Positions 15,765-25,162 of a DNA stretch of 36,744 nt are shown here, piece by piece. The notes under the pieces are model-generated. The model saw only the letters and a program-made list of their open reading frames with translations. It made no database searches and was not told the origin of the DNA. Every line of letters begins with the position of its first letter. Positions within the stretch are counted from its first letter, which is position 1. The translations under genes and the position numbers were made by a program. Origin of the DNA: Thermoanaerobaculia bacterium (GTDB lineage: Bacteria; Acidobacteriota; Thermoanaerobaculia; JALWYX01); the NCBI GenBank assembly GCA_027078415.1, contig JALWYX010000070.1, positions 1-36,744 of the forward strand. Reading direction: 5' to 3'.

Positions 15765-17045
15765 ATGTTTAGCTCTCTTGAAAATCTGAATAGATCTCTT
15801 TTTGAGGAATGCCCCATTTTAGCAAACTTTATCTCTAGATTAGGTAGAAGCGCATTTTTCCCCCCTGATATACCAGAACAGGCAGCTGAAGCTAAGGGAA
15901 AAACTTTTAATGCTACTATAGGACAAATTACCAACGGGAAAGGCGCTATTTTGACTTTACCTTCACTTAAAAAGTGTATAAACGTATCCAATATCGATAC
16001 TGCACTTTTGTACTCACCCTTGCTGGGTATAGAGAGGTTACGTAACAGATGGTACGAAATTTCACAAACAAATAATGTCTCTGGTATAGCCGTTTCACGA
16101 CCTGTAGTAACTGTAGGATTAACACACGCTCTTTTTCTTGTAGCAGAGCTGTTTGTTGATGCTGGTTCTGTAGTAGTGTTACCCAAACCGTCGTGGGGCA
16201 ATTATTTTCATATATTTCAAAAAAACAGGGGGGCGGACGTTATATTTGGCCAAGCGTATAAGGGGAAAGAGTGGAACCTATACATGTATGAAGAATCTGT
16301 AAAAGGTGTGGCCAAGGGAGTACCCATCAGAGTAGTTGTAAATTTCCCCTCCAATCCGGGAGGGACCAACCTTTCTTTGGAAGAGCGTAGAGAATTTATC
16401 GCATCTCTTAAGAGAGTAGCAGATAAACATCCTCTGTTGGTTATATGTGATGATGCATACGAAGGATTTGTTTATGACTCTTCACCTGAAGCTTCCATAT
16501 TTTGGCAACTGCTTGGAATACACGACAATTTGTTCCCAATAAAGGTCGACGGTTTTACCAAGTTCCTCTCATTTTTCGGCGGAAGAGTAGGATTTATAAC
16601 TTTTCCTTTAGACCCTTCCTCCCTAGCTGTGAAAGCTTTAGAGAATAAACTGAAATTTCTTCTAAGATCAAGTGTGGGTTCTCCTGTTGCCATTGCGCAA
16701 GAGATAGCCGCAGAAGTATTGGATAGCGATAGTTGGGAGGTAGAAAAGCTTAAGTTGATCCAAGAGCTTAAAGTAAGATGGGAAAAATTACAAAGAGAAC
16801 TTGGATGCTTGGACAGTAGCATTGTAGAAGTTAAAAAGTGTAATTCGGGATGTTTTACTCTTCTAGAACTCAAAGGAACTTTAAAAGGTAAGGCGGAATA
16901 TTTAAGAAAACTTCTTTTGGCCAAAGAGGTTGGGTTAATTTCCGTGGATGATTCATTTTTGCGTATAGCTTTTTCGAGTATAGAGGTGGAAGATATAGAA
17001 CCTATGGTGAAGATTATATCTGAGGTCTGTGATCGATATGTATAA
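15765..17045 (+). CDS. Class I/II aminotransferase
   Basis: A 426-residue fold-type I PLP enzyme. Visible: the VGLTHALFLVAELF helix, VNFPSNPGGT with the PLP-ring Asn (~194), ICDDAYEGFVYD (Asp229/Tyr232), the Schiff-base Lys266 in VDGFTKFLSFFGGRVGF with Arg274, and the C-terminal FLRIAFSS carboxylate-binding Arg. It is divergent from standard aspartate aminotransferases and the amino-acid substrate cannot be assigned. Context is the main clue: 12 nt after the AIM24 gene, and its last codons overlap the gcvT start, so it is part of the glycine-cleavage operon. It may act on an amino acid linked to glycine, serine or glyoxylate; this is inference. The Shine-Dalgarno before the ATG is weak (AAAGAG). 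Confidence 0.8.
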   Translation: MFSSLENLNRSLFEECPILANFISRLGRSAFFPPDIPEQAAEAKGKTFNATIGQITNGKGAILTLPSLKKCINVSNIDTALLYSPLLGIERLRNRWYEISQTNNVSGIAVSRPVVTVGLTHALFLVAELFVDAGSVVVLPKPSWGNYFHIFQKNRGADVIFGQAYKGKEWNLYMYEESVKGVAKGVPIRVVVNFPSNPGGTNLSLEERREFIASLKRVADKHPLLVICDDAYEGFVYDSSPEASIFWQLLGIHDNLFPIKVDGFTKFLSFFGGRVGFITFPLDPSSLAVKALENKLKFLLRSSVGSPVAIAQEIAAEVLDSDSWEVEKLKLIQELKVRWEKLQRELGCLDSSIVEVKKCNSGCFTLLELKGTLKGKAEYLRKLLLAKEVGLISVDDSFLRIAFSSIEVEDIEPMVKIISEVCDRYV

Positions 17046-18090
17046 AACCCCTCTCTATCAATGTTACGGTAAAGCCAAACTTATAAATTTTGCTAATTGG
17101 GAGCTACCTGCATGGTTTTCCAACGCTAGAGAGGAACACGTGCAAACTAGAACAAACGCTTCTATATTTGATGTTTCTCATATGGGTAAGATAGTGGTAA
17201 AAGGTGATAGGGTTGGGGAAAAACTCGATCATCTGACTCCGAGGAAAGTTAGTACTTTGAGATTGGGAAAAGCAGCCTATACTGTGTTTCTTAATGAAAC
17301 AGGTGGTATAATAGATGACCTTATAGCGTACAGAGTAGCTAAGGATAGCTTTCTTTTGATAGTAAATGCCGCTAATAGAAAGAAAGTTGTCAATTGGATA
17401 AGGGGTAACCTACCTGAGTGTGAGCTACAAGATTTAACTTTTGATTTTGCGCTTCTTGCAGTTCAGGGCCCTAGGGTTCCTGAATTTATAAAGCTATCTA
17501 TAGATTTAAAACTGGAAAAAATAAAGCGGTTTGAGGTAGTAGAGTTGGAAAAATCTTTTTTCGTAGCTAGAACCGGTTACACGGGTGAAGATGGTTTCGA
17601 GATAATGTGTAGAGCAGATAAAGCTGTCAGTTTGTGGAACAGTTTTATCGATTTAGGTGTTACGCCTGCTGGTTTGGCTGCACGTGATTCGCTGCGTATA
17701 GAAGCTGGGTATCCTTTGTACGGCCACGAAATAAGCGAGAATGTGTCTCCATTAGAGGCTAACTTAGAGTGGCTTGTAGATTGGAAGAACAATTTTGTAG
17801 GACGTGAAGCACTTAAGAATAGGTCCGTTGTAAAAAGATTGGTAGGGCTTGTTGCCTTGGAGAAATCACCTATACCCAGAATTAACTACAGATTGTTCGG
17901 TCCAGATGGAGAGGAAGTAGGCTGCGTTACCAGTGGAACTTTTTCTCCACAAACAGCTAAAACTATCGCTATGGCTTACCTTAGTAATGAATACAAAGGT
18001 AATAAGGTATTTATGGATATTCGTAAGAGGAGATATGAATTTGGAATAGTTAAAATTCCATTTTATAAAGATGGCAAGTTCTTGATATAG
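17038..18090 (+). CDS. gcvT: Aminomethyltransferase (glycine cleavage T-protein)
   Basis: Transfers the methylene unit from aminomethyl-lipoyl GcvH to tetrahydrofolate and releases ammonia. Counted from the ATG at 17038 (350 residues): TPLYQCYGKAKLINFANWELP for the usual TPLY--H---GAK-V-F-GW-MP start, SIFDVSHMGKI (~42-52), GGIIDDLIAYR, the TGYTGEDGFEI motif (folate and catalytic region), GLAARDSLRIEAGYPLYGHE with the family Arg-Asp, and TSGTFSPQTAKTIAMAYL near the C-terminus. The frame extends to a GTG at 17029, but the ATG has a TGAGG Shine-Dalgarno 12 nt upstream and gives the normal start. It overlaps the aminotransferase gene by 8 nt; gcvH follows 10 nt later. Confidence 0.95.
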   Translation: MYKTPLYQCYGKAKLINFANWELPAWFSNAREEHVQTRTNASIFDVSHMGKIVVKGDRVGEKLDHLTPRKVSTLRLGKAAYTVFLNETGGIIDDLIAYRVAKDSFLLIVNAANRKKVVNWIRGNLPECELQDLTFDFALLAVQGPRVPEFIKLSIDLKLEKIKRFEVVELEKSFFVARTGYTGEDGFEIMCRADKAVSLWNSFIDLGVTPAGLAARDSLRIEAGYPLYGHEISENVSPLEANLEWLVDWKNNFVGREALKNRSVVKRLVGLVALEKSPIPRINYRLFGPDGEEVGCVTSGTFSPQTAKTIAMAYLSNEYKGNKVFMDIRKRRYEFGIVKIPFYKDGKFLI

Positions 18091-18100
18091 GGGGTATGAG

Positions 18101-18490
18101 ATGTATCCTGGTGATAGATATTACACTGTAGACCATGAGTGGGTTATGCAGATTGATAATGGTACAAGGTATAGGATAGGTATTACACATTTTGCACAAG
18201 AGTCTTTAGGTGATTTGGTATACGTTGAACTTCCACAATTGGAACAGGAATTTGAAGCCGGCGATGTTTTGGCGACGCTTGAATCTGTAAAAGCTGTGGC
18301 CGATGTGTTTGCTCCGATGAAATGTAGAGTAGTGGCTTTGAACGAAGAGGTGATAGATGATCCGTCTAAAATAAATAGCGATCCTTACGACGAAGGATGG
18401 CTCGTAGAGGTAGAATCGTTGGGTGATTTAGATTTTTCCGTATTTTTAACAGCTGAGAAGTATGAGGAACTTGTAAAAGAAGAGGAATAA
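18101..18490 (+). CDS. gcvH: Glycine cleavage H-protein
   Basis: The lipoyl carrier of the glycine cleavage system, shuttling the aminomethyl group from P- to T-protein. At 129 residues it has the family length. DHEWVMQ (11-17), GITHFAQESLGDLVYVELP (~27-45) and the lipoylation site LESVKAV with Lys64 are clear, followed by INSDPYDEGWLVEV, the conserved C-terminal block. It lies between gcvT and gcvPA, with one base between its stop and the next ATG. Confidence 0.96.
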   Translation: MYPGDRYYTVDHEWVMQIDNGTRYRIGITHFAQESLGDLVYVELPQLEQEFEAGDVLATLESVKAVADVFAPMKCRVVALNEEVIDDPSKINSDPYDEGWLVEVESLGDLDFSVFLTAEKYEELVKEEE

Positions 18491-18491
18491 G

Positions 18492-19835
18492 ATGTACAAA
18501 CATCCATATATTCCCTGTGGTTCTCAAGAGCTAAAAGAGCTTCTCGCAGCTGTTGGGGTAGACGACGTAGATAACCTGTTTAAGTCTGTACCCAAAGAAC
18601 TCTTTATCGATTCTCCTCCTATAGGTAAAGCTCTTGAAGTGGAGGAGATTAGAAAGCTTTTTCATACCCTCGCTTCTAAAAATAAATTTACGCTGGAGCG
18701 TTCTTTTATTGGAGGAGGGATATACAGGCACTTTGTCCCTCCACCTGTTAGGTATATAACCTCTCTTCCGGAATTCCTTACTATCTATACACCGTATCAG
18801 CCGGAGATTTCTCAAGGAATTCTTCAAGCGATGTACGAGTATCAAACACTTATTTGTCAACTTACAGATATGGAAGTATCAAATGCCTCTCTGTATGACG
18901 GTGCTACTGCATTTGTTGAGTCTGTATTTATGGCTAAGCGTGTTAGTAAGAAAGGTAATACTGTTGCTATACCTAAAAGTTTACATCCTCACTATAGAGA
19001 TACTTTGAAAACTTATATATCTAATTTGGAGATAGATATAAAAGAGATCGACTGGGATCCTATGACTGGAGAGATTGAGATAGATAAGCTGGGTAAGACG
19101 CTTTCAGATGAAGTATTTGCTTTAGCTGTACAATCTCCTAACTATTTTGGTGTTGTAGAACGTATAGACGCTGTTAGAAGTATATCTAAAGATATTATCC
19201 TTATTGTTGTTGTTACTGAGCCTCTTAGTATGGCCTTATTCAAACCTCCTGGTTTCTTCGGAGCCGATATTGTTACAGGTGAAGCACAAAGTTTCGGACT
19301 TTATCCCTCGTGGGGAGGGCCGTTAATTGGTTTTTTAGCAACTAAAGCTTCTCTAATTAGGCATCTACCTGGTAGGCTGATTGGAGAAACGGTAGATAAG
19401 GATGGTAAAAGAGCGTTTGTAGCTACTCTTTCTACCAGAGAACAGCATATACGCAGAGAGAGAGCTACTTCTAATATATGTACTAACCAAACGCTAGCGG
19501 CTTTGGCAGTTACAGTCTTCTTGTCTCTGTACGGTAAATGTGGTTTGCGTAAATTGGCTGAGAAAAACTACAATAGAGCTCATTTGCTCGCTAAAATGTT
19601 GAAAGATGCTGGTGTAAAAGTTACTTTTGAAGGAACATTTTTTAATGAGTTTGTTGTTGAAGTAAAAGATATAAAAAAGGTTTTTGCTAAAGCTCGTAAG
19701 GTTGGTATTTACCCTGGAATCGATTTGGCTAGATATTATAAGTATATGCAGAACCACCTTCTTGTCTCCGTTACAGAGCTGAATAAACCTGAAACTTTTG
19801 AAGAATTTGTAGATATATTGAGGGAGGATTTCTAG
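18492..19835 (+). CDS. gcvPA: Glycine dehydrogenase (decarboxylating) subunit 1
   Basis: First half of the split two-subunit P-protein, which decarboxylates glycine with PLP and loads the aminomethyl group onto GcvH. Its 447 residues match the normal subunit length. Landmarks: the PPPVRYITSLPEFLTIYTPYQPEISQG region (~76-102), EYQTLICQLTDMEVSNASLYDGATA (~115-139), GEAQSFGLYPSWGGP (~270-284) and REQHIRRERATSNICTNQ (~321-338). The PLP-binding Lys lies in the partner subunit. The stop overlaps the gcvPB GTG by one base, implying coupled 1:1 synthesis. Confidence 0.95.
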   Translation: MYKHPYIPCGSQELKELLAAVGVDDVDNLFKSVPKELFIDSPPIGKALEVEEIRKLFHTLASKNKFTLERSFIGGGIYRHFVPPPVRYITSLPEFLTIYTPYQPEISQGILQAMYEYQTLICQLTDMEVSNASLYDGATAFVESVFMAKRVSKKGNTVAIPKSLHPHYRDTLKTYISNLEIDIKEIDWDPMTGEIEIDKLGKTLSDEVFALAVQSPNYFGVVERIDAVRSISKDIILIVVVTEPLSMALFKPPGFFGADIVTGEAQSFGLYPSWGGPLIGFLATKASLIRHLPGRLIGETVDKDGKRAFVATLSTREQHIRRERATSNICTNQTLAALAVTVFLSLYGKCGLRKLAEKNYNRAHLLAKMLKDAGVKVTFEGTFFNEFVVEVKDIKKVFAKARKVGIYPGIDLARYYKYMQNHLLVSVTELNKPETFEEFVDILREDF

Positions 19836-21274
19836 TGAAGGTAGAAGAACCGCTGATTTTTGAAAAGAGCAAACCTGGTAAAATTGGAATACTTATAGAG
19901 GAAGAGGAAGATAGTTTTTTGCAAGAGATTGATCCAACGCTTTTAAGGGAAGAGATAAAGGGTTTTCCGGAGCTTTCAGAGCCTGAAGTAATTAGGCATT
20001 TTCATAGGTTAGCAAGGATGAACTGGGCTGTGACGCTAGGTATATACCCTTTGGGAAGTTGTACTATGAAGTATAACCCTGTTTTAAACGAGGAGGTAGC
20101 AGGGTTGAGAGGTTTTTTGGAGTTACACCCGGAGCAAGATATGGAGGATATTCAAGGAATTTTAGAGATTTATTGGAGATTGGAACAGCTTCTTTTGCAA
20201 CTTACAGGTATGGATGCAGCTACACTGCTACCGGCTGCCGGTGCACATGGTGAACTCACAGCTATAATGATGGTTAAGAAGTTCTTTGCGGAGAAAGGAG
20301 AGAACAGGGAGTTTGTTCTTATTCAAGACTCCGCACACGGTACAAACCCAGCTTCAGCTTCTATCGCAGGGTTTAAAACAAGAGAAATAAAATCTACTCG
20401 TTCAGGTATGCTAGATGTAGCTGCACTTGAAAAAGTTATGGATGAAAAGGTAGCTCTTATGATGATGACCGTTCCGAACACTTTAGGAATTTTTGAAACT
20501 CAGATTGTAGAAATAGCAGAAATAGTACATAGCAAAGGGGGATTTGTATATTGCGACGGAGCAAATTTTAACTCTTTTGTAGCGAAAATATTACCCAGCA
20601 GGATGGGTATAGATCTTATGCATGTAAACTTACACAAAACGTTTTCCACACCTCATGGAGGAGGAGGTCCTGGAGCGGGACCGGTGCTGGTGAAAAAAGA
20701 ACTCGAGCCGTTTCTACCTATACCTAGAATAGTTAAGGAGGATGGTAAATTTAAGGTAAGCTGTGATTTTCCTTTATCGATAGGTAGAATAAAGTCTTTT
20801 TTTGGCCAAACAGCTGTGATAGTGCGAGCTCTCGCTTATATACTCTCTATGGGCGGTGAAGGGTTGAAAAGAGTGGCAGAAGTATGTGTTCTTAACGCCA
20901 ATTATATAAGAAGAATGTTGGAAGAATTTTTTTATCTTCCTTATAAAAGCGATAGCTTACATGAAGTAGTCTTTTCCGATAAGTTCCAACGTGAAAAGGG
21001 TGTTACAGCTATGGATATAGCGAAAAGGTTACTAGATTATGGAGTCCATTCTCCTACCGTTTTTTTTCCTCTTATAGTAAAAGGTGCTTTGATGATAGAA
21101 CCTACAGAGACAGAGTCTAAAGAGGAATTGGATAGGTTTATAGAAGCTATGCGTAAGATAGCACAAGAGATCGAGGAGAACCCTGAAGTTGTTAAAACCG
21201 CTCCACATTCTACACCTGTTAAACGGTGTGATGAAGTTCTTGCAGCTAGGAGGTTGAAAGTTAGATGGGAGTGA
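19835..21274 (+). CDS. gcvPB: Glycine dehydrogenase (decarboxylating) subunit 2
   Basis: PLP-carrying half of the split P-protein, 479 residues. YPLGSCTMKYNP (71-82), PAAGAHGELTAIMM (~133-146), the Ser/His-rich DSAHGTNPASA (~165-175), YCDGANFNSF (239-248) and the Schiff-base Lys268 in NLHKTFSTPHGGGGPGAGP are all present. It starts with GTG, supported by AGGGAGG at 19821-19827 with 7-nt spacing. It ends the run gcvT-gcvH-gcvPA-gcvPB; no dihydrolipoyl dehydrogenase (L-protein) gene is in the window, so that subunit must come from elsewhere. A T-rich stretch follows the stop (21276-21295). Confidence 0.95.
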   Translation: MKVEEPLIFEKSKPGKIGILIEEEEDSFLQEIDPTLLREEIKGFPELSEPEVIRHFHRLARMNWAVTLGIYPLGSCTMKYNPVLNEEVAGLRGFLELHPEQDMEDIQGILEIYWRLEQLLLQLTGMDAATLLPAAGAHGELTAIMMVKKFFAEKGENREFVLIQDSAHGTNPASASIAGFKTREIKSTRSGMLDVAALEKVMDEKVALMMMTVPNTLGIFETQIVEIAEIVHSKGGFVYCDGANFNSFVAKILPSRMGIDLMHVNLHKTFSTPHGGGGPGAGPVLVKKELEPFLPIPRIVKEDGKFKVSCDFPLSIGRIKSFFGQTAVIVRALAYILSMGGEGLKRVAEVCVLNANYIRRMLEEFFYLPYKSDSLHEVVFSDKFQREKGVTAMDIAKRLLDYGVHSPTVFFPLIVKGALMIEPTETESKEELDRFIEAMRKIAQEIEENPEVVKTAPHSTPVKRCDEVLAARRLKVRWE

Positions 21275-21337
21275 CTTTTTTTATTTTTTATTTTGTCATA
21301 ATCTTATTATTGTAGGCTTTGTGAAGGAGCGTATGAA

Positions 21338-24118
21338 ATGCTTTTTAAGCGAGGCAAAGATAAAATAATACAAACAGCTGAAAAATATATAGCTAAGGGT
21401 AAGATAGATGCAGCTATAAAGGAATACCAAAAAATTTTACAAAAAAATCCTAACGATCTTGCTACCCTTAATAGGGTAGGGGATCTCTACGTACAATTAG
21501 GAAAAACTGACGAAGCTATCAAACTCTATCTCAAAGTTGCTCAAGCCCATGAGGAAGACGGCTTTTACACTAAAGCTATAGCTATGTATAAAAAAATACT
21601 TAAATACGATTCTTCTCTTGTAGTAGTTAACGAAAGGTTGGCGGAGTTGTATAAGAAACAAGGTTTGATAAGGGAAGCTGTGGCACAATACGCTATGCTT
21701 GTTGAAGCGTTTCTTTACAACGATAGAGAGTTGGAAGCTATATCGGTCTTGGAGAAATTGGTAGAGATAGAACCTAACGATTTACAGAGAAAGTTCCAGT
21801 TGGCGCAACTATACTCGAAGTACAACCAGGAAGAAAAAGCTTTAGCACAATACAGAGAGATGGCTCATATATTTTTAGAAGAAGGACATATAAATGAAGC
21901 TTTAAAAGTGTATGAAACTGCTATAAGAGAATACCCTGAAAATTTAGATTTTATAAAAGAAGTTGTACTATTTCTCAAAGAACGTAAATTGGTAGGTCCT
22001 GCTGCTAGACTCCTTTCAATAGCTGTTAGTGTTAACCCAGAAGCTGAAGTGATAGTAAAAGAGTTTAAGAAGAGTCGTGCAGAGAAGCCAGCTGCACAGG
22101 TCAGTACACCTGTGGCAGATAATGTTGTTCCTGAAGATGCAGTTGTAGAACGTTCTACCGTTGAGGAGGGTAGCCGAGTTGTTGACCAAGAAGAACTGGT
22201 GTATCAAGAGGAACCGGAATTGGTTAGAGAAGATGAAGTTGAGATAGTAGATGAATATGAAGAGCTTCCAGCTGCGGAGGAGGTTCCGGTAGAAGAAGGT
22301 GAAGGTGTTTATGAAGATACTTTAAGTGGGGTTGAATTGGAAGTGGATGTGGAGGAAGATCTCTTGCTTGAAGAAGACGTACTTGCGGTAGAGGATGAGG
22401 TGGTGTTTGAGGATGAAGTATTGGAAGAAGTTGAAGAAGAATCAGAAGAGGAAGTGTACGAAGTTGAAATAAGCGATGATATCGAGTGGAGCGTAGAAAG
22501 TAAAGAGGATGAAATCCGACAAGTACAAGACGTTGCTCAGCTAGAAGAGGTGGATTATGAAGCAAGGAAGAAGAAAGAGGAAGAGATAGTACAAGAAAAT
22601 GAGGAGGTGTTGTCAGAAAAGGAGTTGGTTGCCTCTATAGAGCTGGAGGAAGCAGTAGAAGAGGAAAAATACGAGGAAGATGCCTATTCTTCGGAAAGAA
22701 TATCTGATCTTTTAGAAGAAGCTAGAGGATTTCTTAAGTACGGTTTACTTAATAAAGTTGAAGAACGTGTCAACGAGGTTTTAGCTAAAGACGACTTTAA
22801 CACCGAAGCTATAAGTATTATGGTGCTTTTGTATTTGCGCAAAAAACAGGTAGAGAAAGTCATTGAATGGGCGGAACGTTTGTATCTTGCAGCTGAATAT
22901 ACAAATAATCAAACGCACTGGTTAGATGTAGTAGGAAAGCTGCAGGAGGCTGGTTTTACTATAAGAGGTAGTAAAGTTCTGCCTCCTAGGAGTAAACCGC
23001 TAGATAAAGAACCTGACGTTAGAGAGAGAGTTGTTGCGAACATAAGAGAGATAGAATCTAGACCAGCAAGACTCCCCAAAAAAAGTAGCGATAAAGATAC
23101 CCGTAAGGAGACCAAGAGAAAAGTATCTAAAAGACTCGATGATCTCGTAAGTGCAATCGTTACAAAAGAGAGTAAAAAAGGTGGGTCTAAACCTAGAACT
23201 AAGAAAGGAAAGAAAGCTGATCTTTTAAGTAGTATATTAGGGGGACAGGTTTCTAAGAAAAAGAGTAAAGTCGTTGAAGAGAAGAAGGTATCTGCTAAAA
23301 AGACCAGCGATCTGCTAGATGAGAAAAAGGAAAAGGTTCAGAAGGTCCCGAAGAAAAAAGTTGGAAAGAAAAAGAAAGTTGTTGATGATCTTGTTGCAGA
23401 TGTATTACTAGGTGGTAAAAAGGAGAAAAAAGAAAAGAAAACCGAAGGCAAAAAGGTTGTTAAACCTGAAGCTATCAGGGTGGATAAAGAACAAGATGTG
23501 GATATAGTGAGTGAGATTAAAGACATTCCAACCAAAGTTTTTTATCAGGAGATGCCAGAAGCTAAGCTGCCTAAAGAGGAGCCTTCGATTTTTGCCCAGG
23601 AAGATGCTATGTTCGATTTAGCTGCAGAGTTGGAAAAGGAACTGCTTGAAGAGGTTGGAGATATTCCGATAACTGAGGTAGAAGAGAAGGAACCTACCCT
23701 TGATGAGATAATATCTAGTTTTAAAAAAGGCATAGCTCAGCATTTTTCCGAAGAAGATTACCGTACTCACTTTGATCTTGGTATAGCTTACAAAGAGATG
23801 GGTTTGTTAGATGAAGCTATAAGCGAATTCCAAATCGCCGTTAAGAGCGAAGAACTTTTTGTGGATAGTTGTTCTTTGCTAGGTCAATGTTTTTTTGAAA
23901 AGGGTGAAATAGATCTGGCTATAAAATGGTATAAGAAAGCGTTAGAAGAAGCTAAAGAGCTTCCTCAAGAATCGATGCTTACTCTATTGTACGATCTTGG
24001 TAACATATATCTTGTTATGGGAGATAATGAAGCAGCTTATAAGACTTTCTCTCAATTGCACAAAATAGATCCTAACTTCGAGGATATCCAGGAGATAATG
24101 GCTCAATTTCAAAAGTAG
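21338..24118 (+). CDS. Large tetratricopeptide-repeat protein with acidic and Lys-rich linkers (926 aa)
   Basis: Order of parts: residues ~1-245, at least six tandem TPR-like helix pairs (AIKEYQKILQKNPND, AIKLYLKVAQ, AIAMYKKILKYD and so on); ~250-450, an extremely Glu/Asp/Val-rich low-complexity stretch; ~455-540, another helical repeat unit; ~580-710, a Lys/Ser-rich basic stretch; ~800-926, two or three further TPRs (TLLYDLGNIYLVMGDNEAAY near the end). No signal peptide or membrane helix is seen, so it is likely a cytoplasmic scaffold. TPR proteins of this style partner with pilus ATPases in some gliding bacteria (for example SgmX with PilB in Myxococcus); a link to the ATPase at 7491-9260 is speculative. 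AAGGAG lies 8 nt before the ATG. The lipoprotein gene follows after 39 nt. Confidence 0.75.
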   Translation: MLFKRGKDKIIQTAEKYIAKGKIDAAIKEYQKILQKNPNDLATLNRVGDLYVQLGKTDEAIKLYLKVAQAHEEDGFYTKAIAMYKKILKYDSSLVVVNERLAELYKKQGLIREAVAQYAMLVEAFLYNDRELEAISVLEKLVEIEPNDLQRKFQLAQLYSKYNQEEKALAQYREMAHIFLEEGHINEALKVYETAIREYPENLDFIKEVVLFLKERKLVGPAARLLSIAVSVNPEAEVIVKEFKKSRAEKPAAQVSTPVADNVVPEDAVVERSTVEEGSRVVDQEELVYQEEPELVREDEVEIVDEYEELPAAEEVPVEEGEGVYEDTLSGVELEVDVEEDLLLEEDVLAVEDEVVFEDEVLEEVEEESEEEVYEVEISDDIEWSVESKEDEIRQVQDVAQLEEVDYEARKKKEEEIVQENEEVLSEKELVASIELEEAVEEEKYEEDAYSSERISDLLEEARGFLKYGLLNKVEERVNEVLAKDDFNTEAISIMVLLYLRKKQVEKVIEWAERLYLAAEYTNNQTHWLDVVGKLQEAGFTIRGSKVLPPRSKPLDKEPDVRERVVANIREIESRPARLPKKSSDKDTRKETKRKVSKRLDDLVSAIVTKESKKGGSKPRTKKGKKADLLSSILGGQVSKKKSKVVEEKKVSAKKTSDLLDEKKEKVQKVPKKKVGKKKKVVDDLVADVLLGGKKEKKEKKTEGKKVVKPEAIRVDKEQDVDIVSEIKDIPTKVFYQEMPEAKLPKEEPSIFAQEDAMFDLAAELEKELLEEVGDIPITEVEEKEPTLDEIISSFKKGIAQHFSEEDYRTHFDLGIAYKEMGLLDEAISEFQIAVKSEELFVDSCSLLGQCFFEKGEIDLAIKWYKKALEEAKELPQESMLTLLYDLGNIYLVMGDNEAAYKTFSQLHKIDPNFEDIQEIMAQFQK

Positions 24119-24157
24119 CATAGCTGTATTTAGCTAAACAGTTGTGGCAAATAAGGT

Positions 24158-25162
24158 ATGGTAAGAGAATCGTTTCTATTCAGTGTACTCTTATACGTCT
24201 TTTTGGCATGTACGATGGAAGAGGAGTTTGAAGTTCACGATGTTATGATAGCATTCCTAGACGAAGGAATTGCTAAGGTAGAGACTTTTATTCTAGAGGA
24301 GGGAGATAATAATTTCGTTGCTGTTTTAGTTGTAAAGGGTAGATTGGAAGGTAAAGATGGTTTCTTTGCGCCGGTAAATAAAGTTAAACTTGGTCAAAAT
24401 GTTGTTCCAGCTAACCCTCTACCAGATCTTGAAAAATACAAATCGAAGGTCAGATGGTTTTTTTTTCAACAACTGCCTTCCAAGGTGCAGGTGCGTAGCC
24501 CGGATGAGTTACGTGGCGCTATAAGGTATAAAAAGGTTCTTATTCCTTATTGGGGTAATGCTACTAAAGTTTACGGAGATTTCTATCCTCTGCTGGAGCC
24601 GTATGTAGAATACTCAGAATTTAAAAAGTTGTTTGGCCCCGGTTTTGGTAAACTGTTTTTGGCTGCGTCTTTGGAATTCTATATTCCTGGTAAACCTGTT
24701 CCAGTAAAAGTATACAATTCTAGATCTTTAGATAGTATTTTTTCCGCTCCTGAATACCCTTATAAGGTTGAAAAAAAGTTGAAAGGTCGTTTTGGTAGCA
24801 AATTGTCCTCTTTTATAGGAGCAACTTACGTTGCTGATGCTTCGATGTTTAAAATGGATAAGCTGTTTATTAAATTTTTTGCAAATAAGCTTCTTTTTGG
24901 ATGTTCTTTGCTTTTGGAAGATTTTTTTGCATTACAACCTTATAAAGTGGTGGATAGAACTCTGGGTGGCTCGGAATGTGTGGCTGTTATAGACTATAGT
25001 AACTGGGGATACGTTGTATATGATAATGGTGATAGGAGGGTGGGGAAAGGGGATTGGTTTATAGGATGTAGCGAGCGTATATTTATAAGCGATTTTACAA
25101 ATTTTTTTCACCGTGGACAGAACTTTGAACTCTACTGTTTAGGAGGCAGCGATGGGAATTGA
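24158..25162 (+). CDS. Predicted lipoprotein of unknown function (334 aa)
   Basis: Not recognised. A short signal peptide (MVRESFLFSVLLYVFLAC) ends in a plausible lipobox, FLAC, with Cys18 as the lipid-bearing residue. The mature protein has an acidic start, then mixed alpha/beta character with many aromatic residues (RWFFFQQLP, EPYVEYSEF, LFIKFFANKLLFG) and a C-terminal part rich in Gly/Asp turns (YDNGDRRVGKGDWFIG). It may sit on the periplasmic side of a membrane. The Shine-Dalgarno is crowded against the ATG (AAGG, one base apart), but the signal peptide requires this start. It overlaps the isocitrate dehydrogenase gene by 11 nt, so the two are co-translated although functionally unlike. 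Confidence 0.6.
   Translation: MVRESFLFSVLLYVFLACTMEEEFEVHDVMIAFLDEGIAKVETFILEEGDNNFVAVLVVKGRLEGKDGFFAPVNKVKLGQNVVPANPLPDLEKYKSKVRWFFFQQLPSKVQVRSPDELRGAIRYKKVLIPYWGNATKVYGDFYPLLEPYVEYSEFKKLFGPGFGKLFLAASLEFYIPGKPVPVKVYNSRSLDSIFSAPEYPYKVEKKLKGRFGSKLSSFIGATYVADASMFKMDKLFIKFFANKLLFGCSLLLEDFFALQPYKVVDRTLGGSECVAVIDYSNWGYVVYDNGDRRVGKGDWFIGCSERIFISDFTNFFHRGQNFELYCLGGSDGN

Noticed and set aside
18531-18860. 109-codon minus-strand frame in gcvPA
   Set aside because: Antisense to conserved gcvPA blocks; no supporting signals.
22224-22565. Leu/Pro/His-rich open frame on the minus strand
   Set aside because: It is the antisense image of the Glu-rich low-complexity stretch of the TPR gene; composition explains it.
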